64,000 nt of DNA from Sthenelais limicola. Lineage: Eukaryota; Annelida; Polychaeta; Phyllodocida; Sigalionidae. The position numbers and the translations under genes are program-made. The stretch covers positions 129,074,941-129,138,940 of the forward strand of contig OW804096.1 in assembly GCA_942159475.1 (NCBI GenBank). The letters are read 5' to 3'. Of the stretch, positions 23,590 to 37,600 are shown in pieces. The notes under the pieces were generated by a model. That model was given only the letters and a program-made list of their open reading frames with translations. It did no database searches and was not told the DNA's origin. Each line of letters starts with the position of its first letter. Positions within the stretch are counted from its first letter, which is position 1.

Positions 23590-25540
23590 GTTGATGTTGG
23601 TATTATACAAAACATCGGGGGGAGCCTGGACATGTTGCCAGTCTATTGTGATATAAAACCCCTGCCAAAAATTACTCTTGATATTAATATCATTTTATCA
23701 TTTTTCTATACATCTACAATGTGATTGATTCACTTTAGTAGTCCCAGGGAAAACAGTTGCTTACCTACCTAGTAGTGCAACTTATCATCAATTAAGTTGA
23801 TAGCATTTAAAATAGTCACACTTAGCATTTTATAGGAAATAATTCATCTTTGTTTTATTCTCAAATATCCTAAATTTTAAATTATTTTGGAATGATTGCC
23901 TTTTAACGTTTACAACATTCTTTGCGTGAATGTTTGGGAGTCAGAAGAATAACTTACATGTACGACGCATCCTTTTACCACATACTTGTATATTCTGGTT
24001 TTAATTGGATGTAATGTTTTAATGTTTTATTTCATAATCATCAATCAAGACTTCTCTTTACTTGATTGGTGGTCAGGTACCTAGATGGTCGGTATTATAT
24101 TACTTGATCTATGCATGTGATATGTGGCGAAGAGCTGCGGTGTTTTTGAAAACCAGATATGTAGATAATTATAGTGGCCACCATTGCATACGAACACTAT
24201 TCCAGTGAAGTATTTATTTATATGACCTAATAATTTCCTACGTATTTGCTGTACATGACTTGGTGCATGACCACATTTATTATGCATAATTGCCGGAAGG
24301 TCCGTTCGTTCACACTTTTGGTTTGTTATTTGCTACTTTCATCACGACACGTCCATGTAACATATAATATAAACAGTTTTATACATGTCTTCCAATATGA
24401 ACGTTTGCTAATATCTTTATATTTTGTACATAATTGTAGAGGTAAGTTGGATTCCCTAAAGACCAGGATAAGGGGGCATACCCAAGACAGTATCTTGAAA
24501 GAACACCGAGTCTCACTTTTGCCTGAATCCATTTGTTTATTATACACCCAGTGAATATAGACTCGTTAATTACAAACTATAAAAATCAATAATGTTCATT
24601 AATCCATGTACAATTAATCATGAGCAATGTCAACATTGACATAAATTCGTATGAACCTCTGAATGCGAAATTGTATATCTGCTGGAGATGAAATATGTTA
24701 TCTTAACAAAAGAAAAGAATGATGAGGATCTTTTCTGTTAATTTGTAGCATTAAAAATGACAATTTTGCTGTCCTTTTGAATATTACGTATAAAGTTAAT
24801 GACATGCGTACAAATAAAGCATGCGCGTTGTACATTCTTATGTTTAGTCGTGACAAGTGACGGCTATCCCCATATAGATACTTGATCATAAGTTTACTTG
24901 TCATTTGTATGTAATTCATAATTTTGACAGTACCTGGATGACCAGGATTGTACACTATTCCTGAGAAATTCAATAAATTGCTTTACCATCGTTATAAATT
25001 CAAGATACGTTTCTTCTTTCTCAATTCTTTTCAATCTAATTGATTTTAATCTGATATATACGAGCAATTCAACTGTAACTGACTTGGCATTTGATTTTTA
25101 AATTAATACTACCGAAATCACAAGCCACGCCATATATTCTTAAGAACCTTTCTGTACTCGTTATAAGTTAGTTAATATTTCCGGTCGTTTTCTGTCTCAT
25201 GACTCAGGTCTTTTTGGTTAGTTTAGGAAGTTCATCCCAAGAATACTAAATATTTATCTTAACCGCCCACATCACACAAAACTTAGTTTGCACCTAAATA
25301 AGATATAAATATTATAATTAGGAGAAAGTTGTATTAAGGTCTTTTCCATTAATATTAGCGATACATATCCTATGCTCATAAAGTTATTTATTATAAAGAT
25401 GCTCTCGGAAGGTAAAGACTCCAATTTATACTCCTTCAAAAATGGATGACTTCTTCAAAACCGGAATAAACTAGAATAAACCTGAAATAACCACACCCAC
25501 CACCCTGGCGTGATCCATTAAGAAGCACACCAAGGTATAT
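23590..25540. other. 3' flank of the Nav2 gene, no gene recognised
   Basis: AT-rich sequence after the channel stop codon, probably including the 3' UTR. AATAAA occurs at about 24814 and 24972 on the + strand; neither can be shown to be the used poly(A) site. No credible exon seen. Confidence 0.45.
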
Positions 25541-25549
25541 ATTATCAGT

Positions 25550-25622
25550 CTCCACCTGGTGAGTGGAGCAATCAAACACAAACCACTAAGGAACCACTAA
25601 GGCTCCACCTGGTGAGTGGAGC
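25550..25622. repeat. Direct repeat of a 20-mer, partly self-complementary
   Basis: CTCCACCTGGTGAGTGGAGC occurs at 25550-25569 and 25603-25622. Each copy has TCCAC/GTGGA arms. A second small direct repeat (ACCACTAAGGA-type) lies between. Confidence 0.6.
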
Positions 25623-26010
25623 GGTCGAACAAAAAACAGTACTACTGTTGATCTGCATTGGGCCCAGGGACGGTTTCCCTTTGCTGTTGGACGTGGTAGC
25701 GGCTGTTGGAGAGGTAGATAACTTGCTCTAGAGTGACTGAATCCGGAATCGTCACGGACGTCATTCCTAAGCAGATCCACCGCCGACTAGAGGTTGGGTT
25801 GTGCTGCACCAACCACGGCAGCCATCATACTTCGGTGACCTACTTCTCGGACTTGTGGTTGCGAAGCGGCGAACTCCCCCTCCGCTGGGATTACCGCGGC
25901 CTCTGGCGAGGTTTTACACTATGGTCACTGGTTGCGTCTTCATGCCTAGGTTGGGATGTGGAAGAGGAGTAGGCTCGACTCACAGTCCCAAAGTGACATG
26001 TTTAAGCTGG
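25623..26010. other. GC-rich patch of unknown nature
   Basis: About 390 bases are clearly richer in G+C than the surroundings and carry overlapping open frames on both strands (for example + 25733-25972). None shows recognisable protein features. It could be a retroposed or structural-RNA-derived segment, or a fragment of a repeat family. A brief resemblance to rRNA (ATTACCGCGGC) did not extend. Confidence 0.3.
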
Positions 26011-26486
26011 GTCTGGAAAGTGTACGATAAGAAACTTAGGATCTTAAAAAAATATCAAAGCCATATAATGGATTCCAACAAAAGGACACTGAAAAAGACT
26101 ACAAATTGAAGGCAAATGGATACACGCCCTCGACACTGTTGAACCTAGTGGAATGAATATAAAATTGGCAGAAATTGGAACTATTTCATTTGTAACGGTA
26201 TATAATGCCACCTCCACCAAAATCACTGAAATCGTTAAAACAGACAAAAAAAATGCAAAATTCATATCAGAGATAATTTAGTGATGAGCTAGTCTTTCGA
26301 TATCGGAAATCCAAATATCAGTAATATGTTAGTTTCATCTTAACTCAATTGAGGCTTTATTGGTTTATAGCATCTTTGATTCCTACTGCATGCAACAATG
26401 CTGAACTGCAAGTTGATTGTGCAGTATATTAAATTTTGTCAGGAACCCATATAACAATCATTTTCGTGAGTAAGGTCAACTTTAGA

Positions 26487-26512
26487 CCCCCCCCCCCACA
26501 CACACACACACA
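26487..26512. repeat. Poly-C plus (CA)n microsatellite
   Basis: Eleven C followed by about eight CA units. Confidence 0.8.
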
Positions 26513-27063
26513 TACACCTAAAATCGGTACCCCAATGATTTTTTCTTAAAGTGTTATATTCAACATCCCCATCGAAATTATGAGTTAAAACCTGTTGCCA
26601 GTACAAACCTATACTAAAATATCATACATGTATACATCATTAAAATATTTCTCGGACTCTCACAGGAGTCACTGGACTTTTCTCATCAAAAGCATATATA
26701 CTATTTTTCAAACAATTAATTTGGTCGTATTTGTCCCAATATCTTTCACTCTGTATACAGGACCTAGGAGGAGGAGGATCTCCCGCCCTTTCACCCTCTC
26801 TCTCTCTCCCACTCTCTTCGCTCAATGAATATTTAGCCCTATCTCCCACACGTTTATCCGTGAGAGAGCACGCTGTGATATATAAATGCAACTGCTACTT
26901 TATATGAATATAGTTGGCGCCACCTGTGACGGCCCACGTTTTCCTCAAAGCCAAGCCTCAGCCCCCATTCTCCTCTCGCACACATGCACCCATTGCCTGT
27001 TCAAAATTTCTGCTCCAAGACTTCTGTCAGTTTAACATGGGTTTGTGTGGCGTTTGTTCTCAG

Positions 27064-27221
27064 GAACACAAATGGCCCGGCAAGAACAGAAGGCTGTATC
27101 AAATGGGAGCAGTGCTGAGGACTGGAAATTGTTCCTTGGGGAATTGGACTTGGAGGATAACCCTCATTACGACCCTGAGGACAAGGATTTTATGCCAAGT
27201 GCCTCCCCTGATAATGCATAG
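27064..27221 (+). CDS. Orphan terminal exon encoding a 49-residue acidic peptide
   Basis: After a plausible acceptor (TTTGTTCTCAG, ending 27063), ATG at 27072 opens 49 codons with a composition typical of real protein: EDWKLFLGELDLEDNPHYDP then EDKDFMPSASPDNA and TAG at 27219-27221. AATAAA-type signals follow at about 27309 and 27368. It is the length of a last exon. A longer frame in another register crosses the same region but looks random. No family recognised, and no partner exon upstream was found. It could also be a fragment of a transposon-encoded protein. Confidence 0.35.
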
Positions 27222-29878
27222 AAAATGCTCCCGGTGTACATACATCGGCGTAACATGGAATCTTGTCCTGTAAAGAATAACAAAATATTATTGTAACATA
27301 GAACTTCGAATAAACTAAATGGAAATTAAGAATTTGTTTTGTTGTCCTTTCAGTTTTCTTGATCTGCAATAAAGCATATTGGCAACAGGTTTGAGAAGAT
27401 AAAACGGCAATTAAGAAATTGTGGTCTTTTTTGGTCTGTGATTGAAAATATGACAGGACAGATGACAATATTCATTCCTCGCTCATCTGCATACCCACTT
27501 GCGCGGTTACCTTACCCTGTTTTCATCACAACTGTAGCTCTCTTCTTGCTGCACGTTATTTATTATGAATATAATTGCCCCAAAAGCTTTGTAATTGCCC
27601 CAAAATGTCCATTAGATTTGTGAATATATTCGATTAAAAAATTGGGGCTGATAGGTGTCCCATGGGACAATGGCCTGGCAGGGTAATGTCGAGGATGGTT
27701 GATATCTGATGTGTGGATGTCCTAGAATCCAAAAATGTACATCAAAATATACACTGTTTCTTTTCAATATGAGACACCGATAAGTATGGCCTCTACAATT
27801 TGTGAAAGAATTTGACCCAACGCACCTTCTGTTTTTCAAGCAATATTCCTTACTATAATACGATGATAATTTCCAAATATCTACGTAATATATCAGTAAA
27901 TATCTGTTATTAAAAATGATATACCTATGTGATATTAATAGATTAATACTCCAGAACCTAGAGAAAATTATATGCATTTTTTCATAGTGTAAACAATTCC
28001 TTTAATTTTAGAAGTTTAAATAACACAGATAACAGGAATGTGATTTTAATTAACGGTTCATGCTTTTTTTTATCAGAATTCTTTAGGTCGCGAAACTCAC
28101 ATGTGTTTATATTAGCTACTGAAACATTCCGACATTATTGAACTTTGGCGCCCTCTTGTGGATGTAGAAAGGTCGTATTTCAGTTGTAAATTGTACCAAC
28201 GATCTATATGGTCATATGTATGGGTCAGATTTTCAGAAAATCCACAATTGGCAGATCTACATATCTAGTAAATTCTGCTAAATTAGACTGCAATTTGGTC
28301 AAAACTAGGTATATCTGAGCATATCTGGTATTGCCTTGATTCAATAATCTGTTTGGTTGTGTTAAACTGAATTTTGACTATCATTAGTGTCTTAAATTTG
28401 TGTTATTTGAGAGGATTACTGAAGACAAATTGTGCATTTTCTGGCGATTTCACCCATATAGGGCTTGGATGGCTCGCTCATGATTGCCCCTTTAAGTGGT
28501 CAGTATCTGGCACTTTTGGCTATGCTCGAGAGCATTACTTTCCAATCTTATTACATGATGGTATCAAGCCTCAGAACGAGGTATTATATTTAGAGCATAA
28601 TTAGTCACTAGATCTAAATAGGCTAGTCATTTATTACATTACTATTTTAGTGGATCTGAGTTAAAAGCAACGTAGGAACTAATTGGCTGTTTACAGCAAC
28701 CCTCAGGGTCGTGGGCCTATTAAGGCCAACGACGGGCGATACAAACTCATACAAACTCCGTCCCCGAACTGACTATGTGAGTATCTATATCTGGAGCCTT
28801 CATAATAGTATGTATAACCCAGGGTTTGGGGGGTTTTTTTGGTCTTTTTTGAGGTTTTTTTGTGTATGTGTTTTAATAAAAACGTCAAAAACAAATGACA
28901 GTTCAACAGTATTGTACCCTGCGAAACCCCCATACTTAATCAAACAACTCTCTGTATTTCATTAAAACAGACAATTCTTTGCTGTGAGTTTTTTAGACTT
29001 AAGTATCACAAATATAATTCTAAATTCTTCAATAAACATTTTACACCCTTTACATTTGCTTATTATTTTAGGATTTGTTCTTTCCTAGCTTGATATTTTT
29101 TCAACACTTCTCTCAAGGAGGGAATGTAAGAGATATCAATTTCATGACACAACCTTTGTCTATGAATGTAATTCTTTGCTTGTACCATAGGCCCTAAGCC
29201 AATTTACGAAGTCAACCTCTTTACCTCTACCTATCACTCCCAGCATTATGTTTGTTTAGATCTTATTCGCTAATGATTCTTAGTTTTTCACTACCACGAA
29301 TCCAGTCTTTTATATTGTCCCAAAAGACCTGTACCTCTGTCGAAGCCTTCGAAGCTACCCCCTTGCTCTATGGTTGTTCCAGTGTTAAATAAAACAGGCT
29401 CACGTCTCTGTTAATACGGCAGGAATTCAAAACTGGATCCAACCAGAGTTCAAGGGTGACTTCTTTAGCCTCCATTTCCATCAATAGAAGTGAGTCAACA
29501 TAATTGTAAAACTACGTTCTGCAAAAAACGTCGGAATGGCGGTTCTCCTATCATAGCACGCGTGACTGAAGGGAGTGGGCGACGGTCATTCTCGTTTGGG
29601 GAAGCCTTTGGTTAGGTTAGCGACCAAAAGCGGTTGGTCGCTGTTCGTCAAGGCCACGCTCAATCCTTAATGCGTTTCTAGATCCTCAAATCTACGACAC
29701 TACGTATACGTACACGTTTAAGTATTCATATTATTTTTTCGTTGGTGTTACCCGATTGAAAATTATTTTTATCATTACACCATTTATCAAGAGTTGGAAT
29801 ACCTGCAGTGTGCAGAGACTGCTTAACCATATTATGTGCTTTAATTAAAAAACAACATAATTATTATATCAATAAAAA
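27222..29878. other. Intergenic, nothing recognised
   Basis: AT-rich, with poly-T/G-rich runs near 28825-28870. Open frames here are short and low in information. No RNA gene or exon with paired splice sites could be supported. Confidence 0.45.
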
Positions 29879-30122
29879 TTACTGAGAATAATAATCATAT
29901 ACTATGTTTATGCTGAATTAAGATTATTCAAACATTTGGACACTTAAACTCATCAAAATGTATTTCTTCTATCAAAAATTATGCCGTCGATTGTTGGTGG
30001 TTACTGAGAATAATAATCATATACTATGTTTATGCTGAATTAAGATTATTCAAACATTTGGACACTTAAACTCATCAAAATGTATTTCTTCTATCAAAAA
30101 TTATGCCGTCGATTGTTGGTGG
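29879..30122. repeat. Perfect 122-bp tandem duplication
   Basis: 29879-30000 and 30001-30122 are identical by eye, both starting TTACTGAGAATAATAATC and ending GATTGTTGGTGG. Full identity implies a recent duplication or an assembly artefact. Confidence 0.92.
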
Positions 30123-30139
30123 TATGGTCAAAATGCTGC

Positions 30140-30192
30140 AGAATGGAAGAGAGAAAGAGAGAGGGAGAGGAGGTCAGGGAGAGAGAGAGAAT
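30140..30192. repeat. Purine (GA-rich) low-complexity tract
   Basis: An interrupted GAGA run with GGGAGAGGAGG in the middle. Confidence 0.7.
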
Positions 30193-31033
30193 CGCTTAAT
30201 GGCAGTCCAGATGACCCCGACAGATTCAAAAGATAGGAATACAATTCCATAATCTCTCTTAGTTTTATAAACCCCGTGTTTATTTATAGAAGTGGCGAAT
30301 ATAGAACAACACTTGAATGATATCGAGTATAGGCCCACACTTCCCACCCTGATCGTTTGTCATTTTCGATGTAATTGGTGTAATTAATTATACACAATCA
30401 ATAAATTGAGTGTGTCTGTAAAAGAACGCAATCGTCTGAAAGGCAATTGACCCTTTGTAATGCATTGTATTAATGGAAAATAAATGGGGATTATGGTATT
30501 TATGAGAGCCGTTAGTATCATCAACTTCGACCAACTACGGGTCGATATTATATAGCAATGTGGGAATACCATCACTGCTGTTTCTGCTGGGAACAGAGAG
30601 ATACGTTGAGGTAATACACAAATTCCGCCAAAAGGGAATACACAATTTCCTCCGAACTTTATTAGTCGTAACAAGAAAAGAATATTTCTATTGGTGTTGA
30701 TGAAATCCGCCGTATTAAATAATTATCACTCAGGTTCTAAACAAATATATAGCCAGTGAACCATGTATATGTAGTAGGGTGGACCTCGCCATTCCACTCC
30801 ACCTACAGAACCAGCACAACAAATAATGTACATCTTCTAATCTCACGCCATGCTAATATCAACATGTCGGGAAATACCTCATTGGAATTTGCACAATTTT
30901 ACCATGATTACTAATCCATTTCCATGGAAGTAATAAAGTAAGAATAAAAAAGAGAAAAAATAAATTCCGACGCGAACACCTCCATATGGTTTGTTACCTG
31001 GAGGAGTGTATCATGTCATTCCTTTATACTACT

Positions 31034-31098
31034 GTTGGTTGTAAGATAGTTGTTTATTATTTGTTTACCAACGTTTCGGTCAGATTGACCTTCTTCAG
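31034..31098 (-). mobile_element. Penelope-like/hammerhead-like terminal motif
   Basis: On the minus strand, CTGAAGA (31098-31092) is followed by GGTCA-ATC-TGACC, a perfect 5-bp hairpin, then GAAAC, then GTTGGT, whose complement ACCAAC lies 28 nt on. CUGANGA, stem II, GAAA and a stem III are the elements of a hammerhead ribozyme, and motifs of this kind occur at the ends of Penelope-like retroelements. An extra A before stem II and weak stem I pairing make a decayed or non-catalytic copy likely. Confidence 0.35.
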
Positions 31099-31180
31099 AA
31101 ATAATAATTAGCTTAACTGCCTACAATAAAATTATACAGATCTACTGAGAGTACTCTATTTTTAGTTCTACATGTACGTA

Positions 31181-31240
31181 TATACCCACACCATCTAATT
31201 AAGCTTAGCGTATACCCGCCCCATCTAATTAAGCTTAGTG
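31181..31240. repeat. Two 30-bp tandem units
   Basis: 31181-31210 and 31211-31240 differ at three positions; both carry CCATCTAATTAAGCTTAG. Confidence 0.85.
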
Positions 31241-31687
31241 TTCACGTGTGCTATTAATGTAATCTTTGTAAATATGTGTTTTGTTGGGCTTGCGTGACAA
31301 TATTAACAATGTAAGATCGATGAGCCACCTCTAACCTAATACTCTGAATGGTGCATTACGCATACAGTGCCGTGATTGGGGGATCCAATAGCTTCCACGA
31401 CCATACTTGATCACAAGCTCGAACTTGCTTGTTCTAATCACAGGTACGGGTGGTAACAGTCTTGTTTGGGCACAAGTTACAATCCGGGCCATGACCTTCT
31501 GAGTATGTCGGAGTACATTCAGTTGGAGAGCTTCGTCTGGGTGTAGAGGGACTATATATGTTACAAGTTGATACAATGATTTGCTGGCGCTTCTAGAAGC
31601 TATTTTAAAATGACCTGGATTAAACGGGAAAATACTCCACGCACGGATATTTGTTACTGGCTAATGTGTAACATCCTGTCTTCCTAG

Positions 31688-34600
31688 AATGGAAAGGCAA
31701 AGAAAAAACTGTATTGTGTGCAGATTAAACATCCATCGCGAGCAACAATGTATTTTGATGAAGTCGAGAGAGAACAAACTATCAAGCACAAGCGCTATAG
31801 AGTGTATGGGGACAGAGAACTGCAAAATACACTTCTCGCATTGGGAGAAGTGGAGTTGATTAGCGCAAACGATGGGGGAGAATGTGTTGAACGTGAAGTC
31901 ATTGTTGTCCCCCCTGTGTCCTTTGGACAGAAAAATGGAAAACCCGGTGGTCAAGCTGAGAGTGATGACCTCTGCGCCTGGGTCTCAGATGACCTGCTAT
32001 CTTGTCAGAATGACAAAGCCCTGCCAGCCAAACCTCGCAAGAGTGAAAAGCAAAAGGCTCGACAAGATCAGGGATGTAAGGATTGGAAAGACCCCCATAG
32101 TAAAATGAGGGAAATCAATTACACCTTCCAACATTTCAGTGATTCAAATAAATACATAGAACACTATAGGCGAGACCATAGTCACGGATACATCGGCTTA
32201 ACAAAGGATCAACTGATTCCTTTAGAAAACGCTGACAGTCGCATACAAGCACAACAGGCTAAAGTAAACATTGAAAAACCAATTAGCTCTCAGTCGAATT
32301 CAGCTCACACACCCAGGTCCAAAAATGAATCAGATATCCTGGAACTGCAACACAAGTATAAATTCGATCCTACCGCTTTAAAAGCAGCAAATATCAAAAC
32401 CGGTGCTACGAAAAACAAATCACATAGTGATAAAAAGTCATCGCCTGTTTTTGAGGCAGTAACGCCAAAGACTCAGAAAAATGGGCGTTTAGGCTCTGCT
32501 AAATCAATTAAAGAGACTATCAAAGCACGATCTTCGGGAACAGTTAATTTAACTCCGACAAAAATGTCGCCATTGAAATATAAGGGCTCAACTAACAGTC
32601 GATTCCCAGCTGGTGCAATTGAGAGTACTGCAATGTAAGTTTGATATTTCGTGGCACTTTTTCATTCCTCAAAATGCATATAATAATTATTATGCCATAC
32701 TTCAATGTAGCATAAAGGTAAATGAGCTGGAAGGGGATTAGATCCTTGCTCATCTAAATTGGCCAGACTTAAAACTAGTCAATGGACTTAAGTAGTTTAA
32801 ACAGCACGAGATCATACTTCAACTGTTTCTGAATATTACGATACTGAAAATACACGTGAAAATAGACATGGTCTACTAAACATTAACTAGAGTAGATTGT
32901 TGGTGCTAGCTTTAATCTAAATCAAAGAAAATTCAAAATTACAAATGTTTTAATTTAATGTGGGACCTTCATTGAGTCAAGCAGGTGAATATATACATAT
33001 ATATATATACATGAAACACTGGATGTAGATTCATATCATAAACGTAATTCGTTTTTGGAAATGTTTTTATTGATTTTTAAAATGTGTTAGTACCCTAGTA
33101 GTATGGTGGAGTCTGGAGACCGCTATGTTAGATGAGCGTTTTAAAACAATAGAAATCAATAATGGCATTACAAATTCCTTTGCACTTATATATCTCATTT
33201 ATCTATCTATGATAATGTAACCTATAAAATAGGTTATATCTATTTAGAAACGCCTATTGTATTGATGTCTTTCTTTTATCAAATAAATGAATTAGTCTAA
33301 TCAAAATGTCTGCTAAGTAAACTAATATCTATATTAATGACGAGATGTATGATCAGTATATTAATTGAAGTATAGCAATTCACAATATCTGGATGTGACC
33401 GTTTACGAATCTGATCTGTTCGGTACTGAATTACCAACTTAACTTCCAGACTAGATTTCTCATGGTGATTTTCACTCAACTTTCTCAGTGTTTTCCCAAC
33501 CTAATGGTACAATTATCTTTGGTCAACGGAGCAGCGAAAATAGTCTGAGCTTGAAACGGTTTAAAAGCTCCAACAAATGTTGAGCTTAGAATTACTTGGG
33601 ATTTGCTTAAGAAGGCTTGTTATTGGTGTTAGGTGCAGTGCTTTCAAAGTAAGCTGAAAACCCTCGTGTATATATAATGGTCCCTTCGCCTATACAAATC
33701 TTACCTGACTATTGGTCTTTCTCATACGAGCCCATTTTGACTGCATGAGATAATTCTTCGCACTAGTCGGTGAGAGTGTGGTTCTTAGATGTAGCCAGCT
33801 ACTTCAGATATTTGCTCAATCATTAGCGGTTGGCAGAAGAATAGGCGATAGCTCTTGGGAGATGAAAAACACACTCAGAGATAAGTTTCGATATTGACTA
33901 CTGTGAATTGATAACCTCAGTCGGGAGGGAAAAAGTCCCAATTAATAAAAGAAAATTGGAAAGAATAGCATTAAGATGGTCGATGGTGTGCCCTATATTT
34001 AATTATTGATTCAAGTTCATTTTTTGAAAATACAAAGAATTCCTGAAACCAGAAATTGACATATGTATTAAAGCTATATTCTCACCTATTTTCCGTCTAA
34101 AAATTCAATTTTTTCTTTTGTGGTCTGTTTATTCCCAATCCATCTGAAAGTCACCAATATAGATAGAATATTAATGGTTTAGACCAGTTCTTTTTGGTAC
34201 AAGAGAGAGAGGATTTTTTTAAATCCTCTCTAAAATTATTTATTTTGGTAACCCAACGAAATCTACCTTTTTCGATGTATCCTTCTTTTTCTTTTCTTTT
34301 TTACATGTTTTTTTCACCAGGACTAGATCACCGCAATGGTGGTCTTCCTCTAATACCTGGGGAGAGGAGGTGAAATTGTAGCCGCGCCTGGACCACTCGG
34401 CAACCCCACAATCCTGTTATTTTCTTAAATTTAGGAGTTCTCAATGAAATTGAAAATTTTGAAATAGCCTATCTCTACCTAAATTTTTATATCACTGGGC
34501 TAACAAATTGCAATATTATTTTTGATACAAGACATTGCCCCTGTAAATCAGAAAAAAACCCCACAAGAATAATGCAAATTTCGCGAAAAAGTCATGAATT

Positions 34601-37600
34601 CATGAAGACGTCAAGGAAATACCAATTTGTCCTCACTTCCGTTACTTAAATCTTCCATTCTACAGCACTAAGGATATAAAAAAGAGAAACATTTGGTCAA
34701 TTTAGCAGGGAACGCAGCTTTAAATGTGTGCGTTTATTTATTTACAGGATACATCAGGAACGCTCCTCGAATATTTATCTTCAGAGCAATAATGTTAAAA
34801 CATTAGACATGTTGTCACAGTTAGGACATTTGGACAAACCGGTAAGCAATTAATTCATGCAACTCCATCTCATGATTTACACCTGCCATGCTTTTGCTGT
34901 CAAATTTCATTTTCAAAATATGTAAATAACTATATCTTACCTTTGTGACTGGAATTTTAAGATCTTGTAGCGTATCTTTGAAATATCGTAGGAAGCCTAG
35001 CATATTTAGATATTTTCATGAAATTTCCACTGTATGATATTGTTAAGTCACCTTCTCAAATTATTTTCTTGACTTTCTCTCTGTATTTATATCACCTTCA
35101 ACATGATCACGCTCAAATGATGAAACTCATGATGAAACAACCCTAGATCTAATCTATTAGACGACGCACATATATCAGTTAATCAAACTGTTTCATAGAA
35201 CTAAGATTCAGATTTTTCAGCTTGATGTTCCTATCAATCAAATGCAGGTACATGCAATTATCTCGAGGTAAAATGACGATTGACCATATATAGGATAGGA
35301 TTTAGGGAACAAATTCAGTGTCCATAAATTAGCAACAAATCCATTTGCGTGTTACGCAAGTGCTTTTGTGTCCGTCGTGAGTGACACAATCTTTAGTATT
35401 TTCCGCCATATTTCCGCCATTTTATTTGTATATTTTATGTTGACAGTATCAAGAGATTGATAATCAGTTAATTTAAGCATATAATATGAGTTAATAAATA
35501 AATAAAAATGTAGCAAATACACGCTTGCCAAAACCTTGATTCGTTTTACGACTCTCAAAGATTTGTTCAATACGTAACGCTATTTACTTAGATGTATTGG
35601 GAGGAAATAATAATTATCGAACCAGTTTGTCCAAGCTTCACGTTTCTCATTAGCGTACTGATAGAGTTTATGTGGCTATAATAACCTACTCGCCCTCCTG
35701 GGCTGTCATTTAAATATTTGACTCAATAGTGCAAAATATAGATATTTTATATGTTTGTATTGCACCGGAACGGGATGTTTCTATAGGCTTATGCCAGGTT
35801 ATTTGATCCTACTCTGACGGATTGGTGCGCTGGTGTTAGTTTTCATTAGTTCTCTTCCGTGAATACAAACAAGAATGACCTCATCTGAATATCATGAATT
35901 CCAAGTGTATTACCTGACATGTATCTCGAATTTGATTCTTAAAAAGTTGTGTGTACGTGACATTTGATTCCACTCGGGGGTTAAATTATGCCGATGGGTG
36001 TAAGCTTATATATTGTCTGCCTTTGCCAAAATAAATATGGTGTAAAAAGTATTCCATATATGGTTCTAGGAACATGTTTATCCTGAAAACTCTCATATGG
36101 GGAAACTATTATAAACACTAGCTACCACCAAGAGTATTGCAACCAGCACTAGTTCTATTAGTATTACCAATGGTTATTACTTCTTATTAGTCAACTCCTG
36201 ACTCATTCTCCGAGCATAATATTATATGCATGCCCGCAACATTATGTCCGGTTAGGTTAACTAAACAAAATAGACATACGGGCATATCTACAATATAATA
36301 ATATAACAGAATTAATGTTCGAGGATCGCAATGAGTGAGCGGTCTGTTTCCCTAATATGTGTATCATGTAAGTGAATCATTGTAAACTCGAACATGGCCA
36401 TTGGTTTTCACAGATTGAATTAGAGTTTCACATCATTTGGTGTTGGGGTGGAAAATATGCATGGCGTTCAAATGATACTATTGCTACATGTATAATTCAT
36501 GTACGAGAGGTACCTTTTCAGACGAGTGTGGTCCTATTTGGTTTTGCTAGTTAGTTTTTGTCCCACATTCAATACCCATAGGTATGCAACGTACTGAAGT
36601 GGTGCAGTATCTTTTATCTAGTTAAACGACCCTGATTCAAAGTAGATTTTTTAACGTAGAACTTTATTTTGTCAGGACCAGTTCCCGAGTTTAAGGTCCG
36701 GTCTGTTCATACGACGACATCTCTCGAGATGGTGGTATATACTTATTAACAAAGACATGCAATCCGTTTGGCAAGACCGCGACATTTTATCTCTCTTTAT
36801 TCTTACAATACGCAGGGGTCTTTAGCGGACACAGACAAGGAGAGCAATCAGGGCATCCCTTGCCTTACAACTAAATGTTTGACGATAGGCGGGGGCAAAT
36901 CTGAGACAGACTTTCCAGATAAGGGACTTAGGAAGCCCAGTGGTATTTCTTATAAAAGAAGCCATTCTTGCGGAACTCCAGTTTCATCTGCTTGTGATTA
37001 TAATAATTCAACCGATGCCCACTCGTTATCTCAGAAGATTATGTCCAATGACCTTCTTAGGAGCAAAAGGAATCATTCCGAATCTAATGGCGATGTAGAT
37101 AAGGAACAATGTTCCTTGGTTGGAACTATAGAAATGATGGATGTATTTGAAGAATCCGCTAGTCTGAGAAACAGAGTTTTTAGTGGTCAAAATGCTACTA
37201 ATAGGTATTCAGGGCCAGCCCTTGGCATGAAACCTGATAAAGTAGCCGTCATGCAAAGGTACCTAACAGACTTGCAAGAAGCTGAGATAACCATGGAACC
37301 GAACATGGACGACTTGGTTGGAGGCTATAGTCGTGTCTACAGCCCCAAAACTGCAGGACTGACGAACAACTTCCGAATTGCAGATCGCGCCGAATCTGCA
37401 GGGATAACTGTTTCGGCGTTTAAGGGAACAAAATCTCGACCAATTAACTCTTACCAAAAGCAAAATAAAGACAACAGTAGAAGGTTCCCCAGCTTGCTCT
37501 CTAAAAATGGAAATATGTCTGCCAAGCAAAGGAAAGCTGCTCTCGCCATGCAGCCTCCCAAGGAATTCATTCTAACTCAACAAGGCCCTGTTCACAAAGT

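Noticed and set aside
25860..25920. Resemblance to small-subunit rRNA (ATTACCGCGGC)
   Set aside because: The match is about 12 bases and does not extend in either direction.
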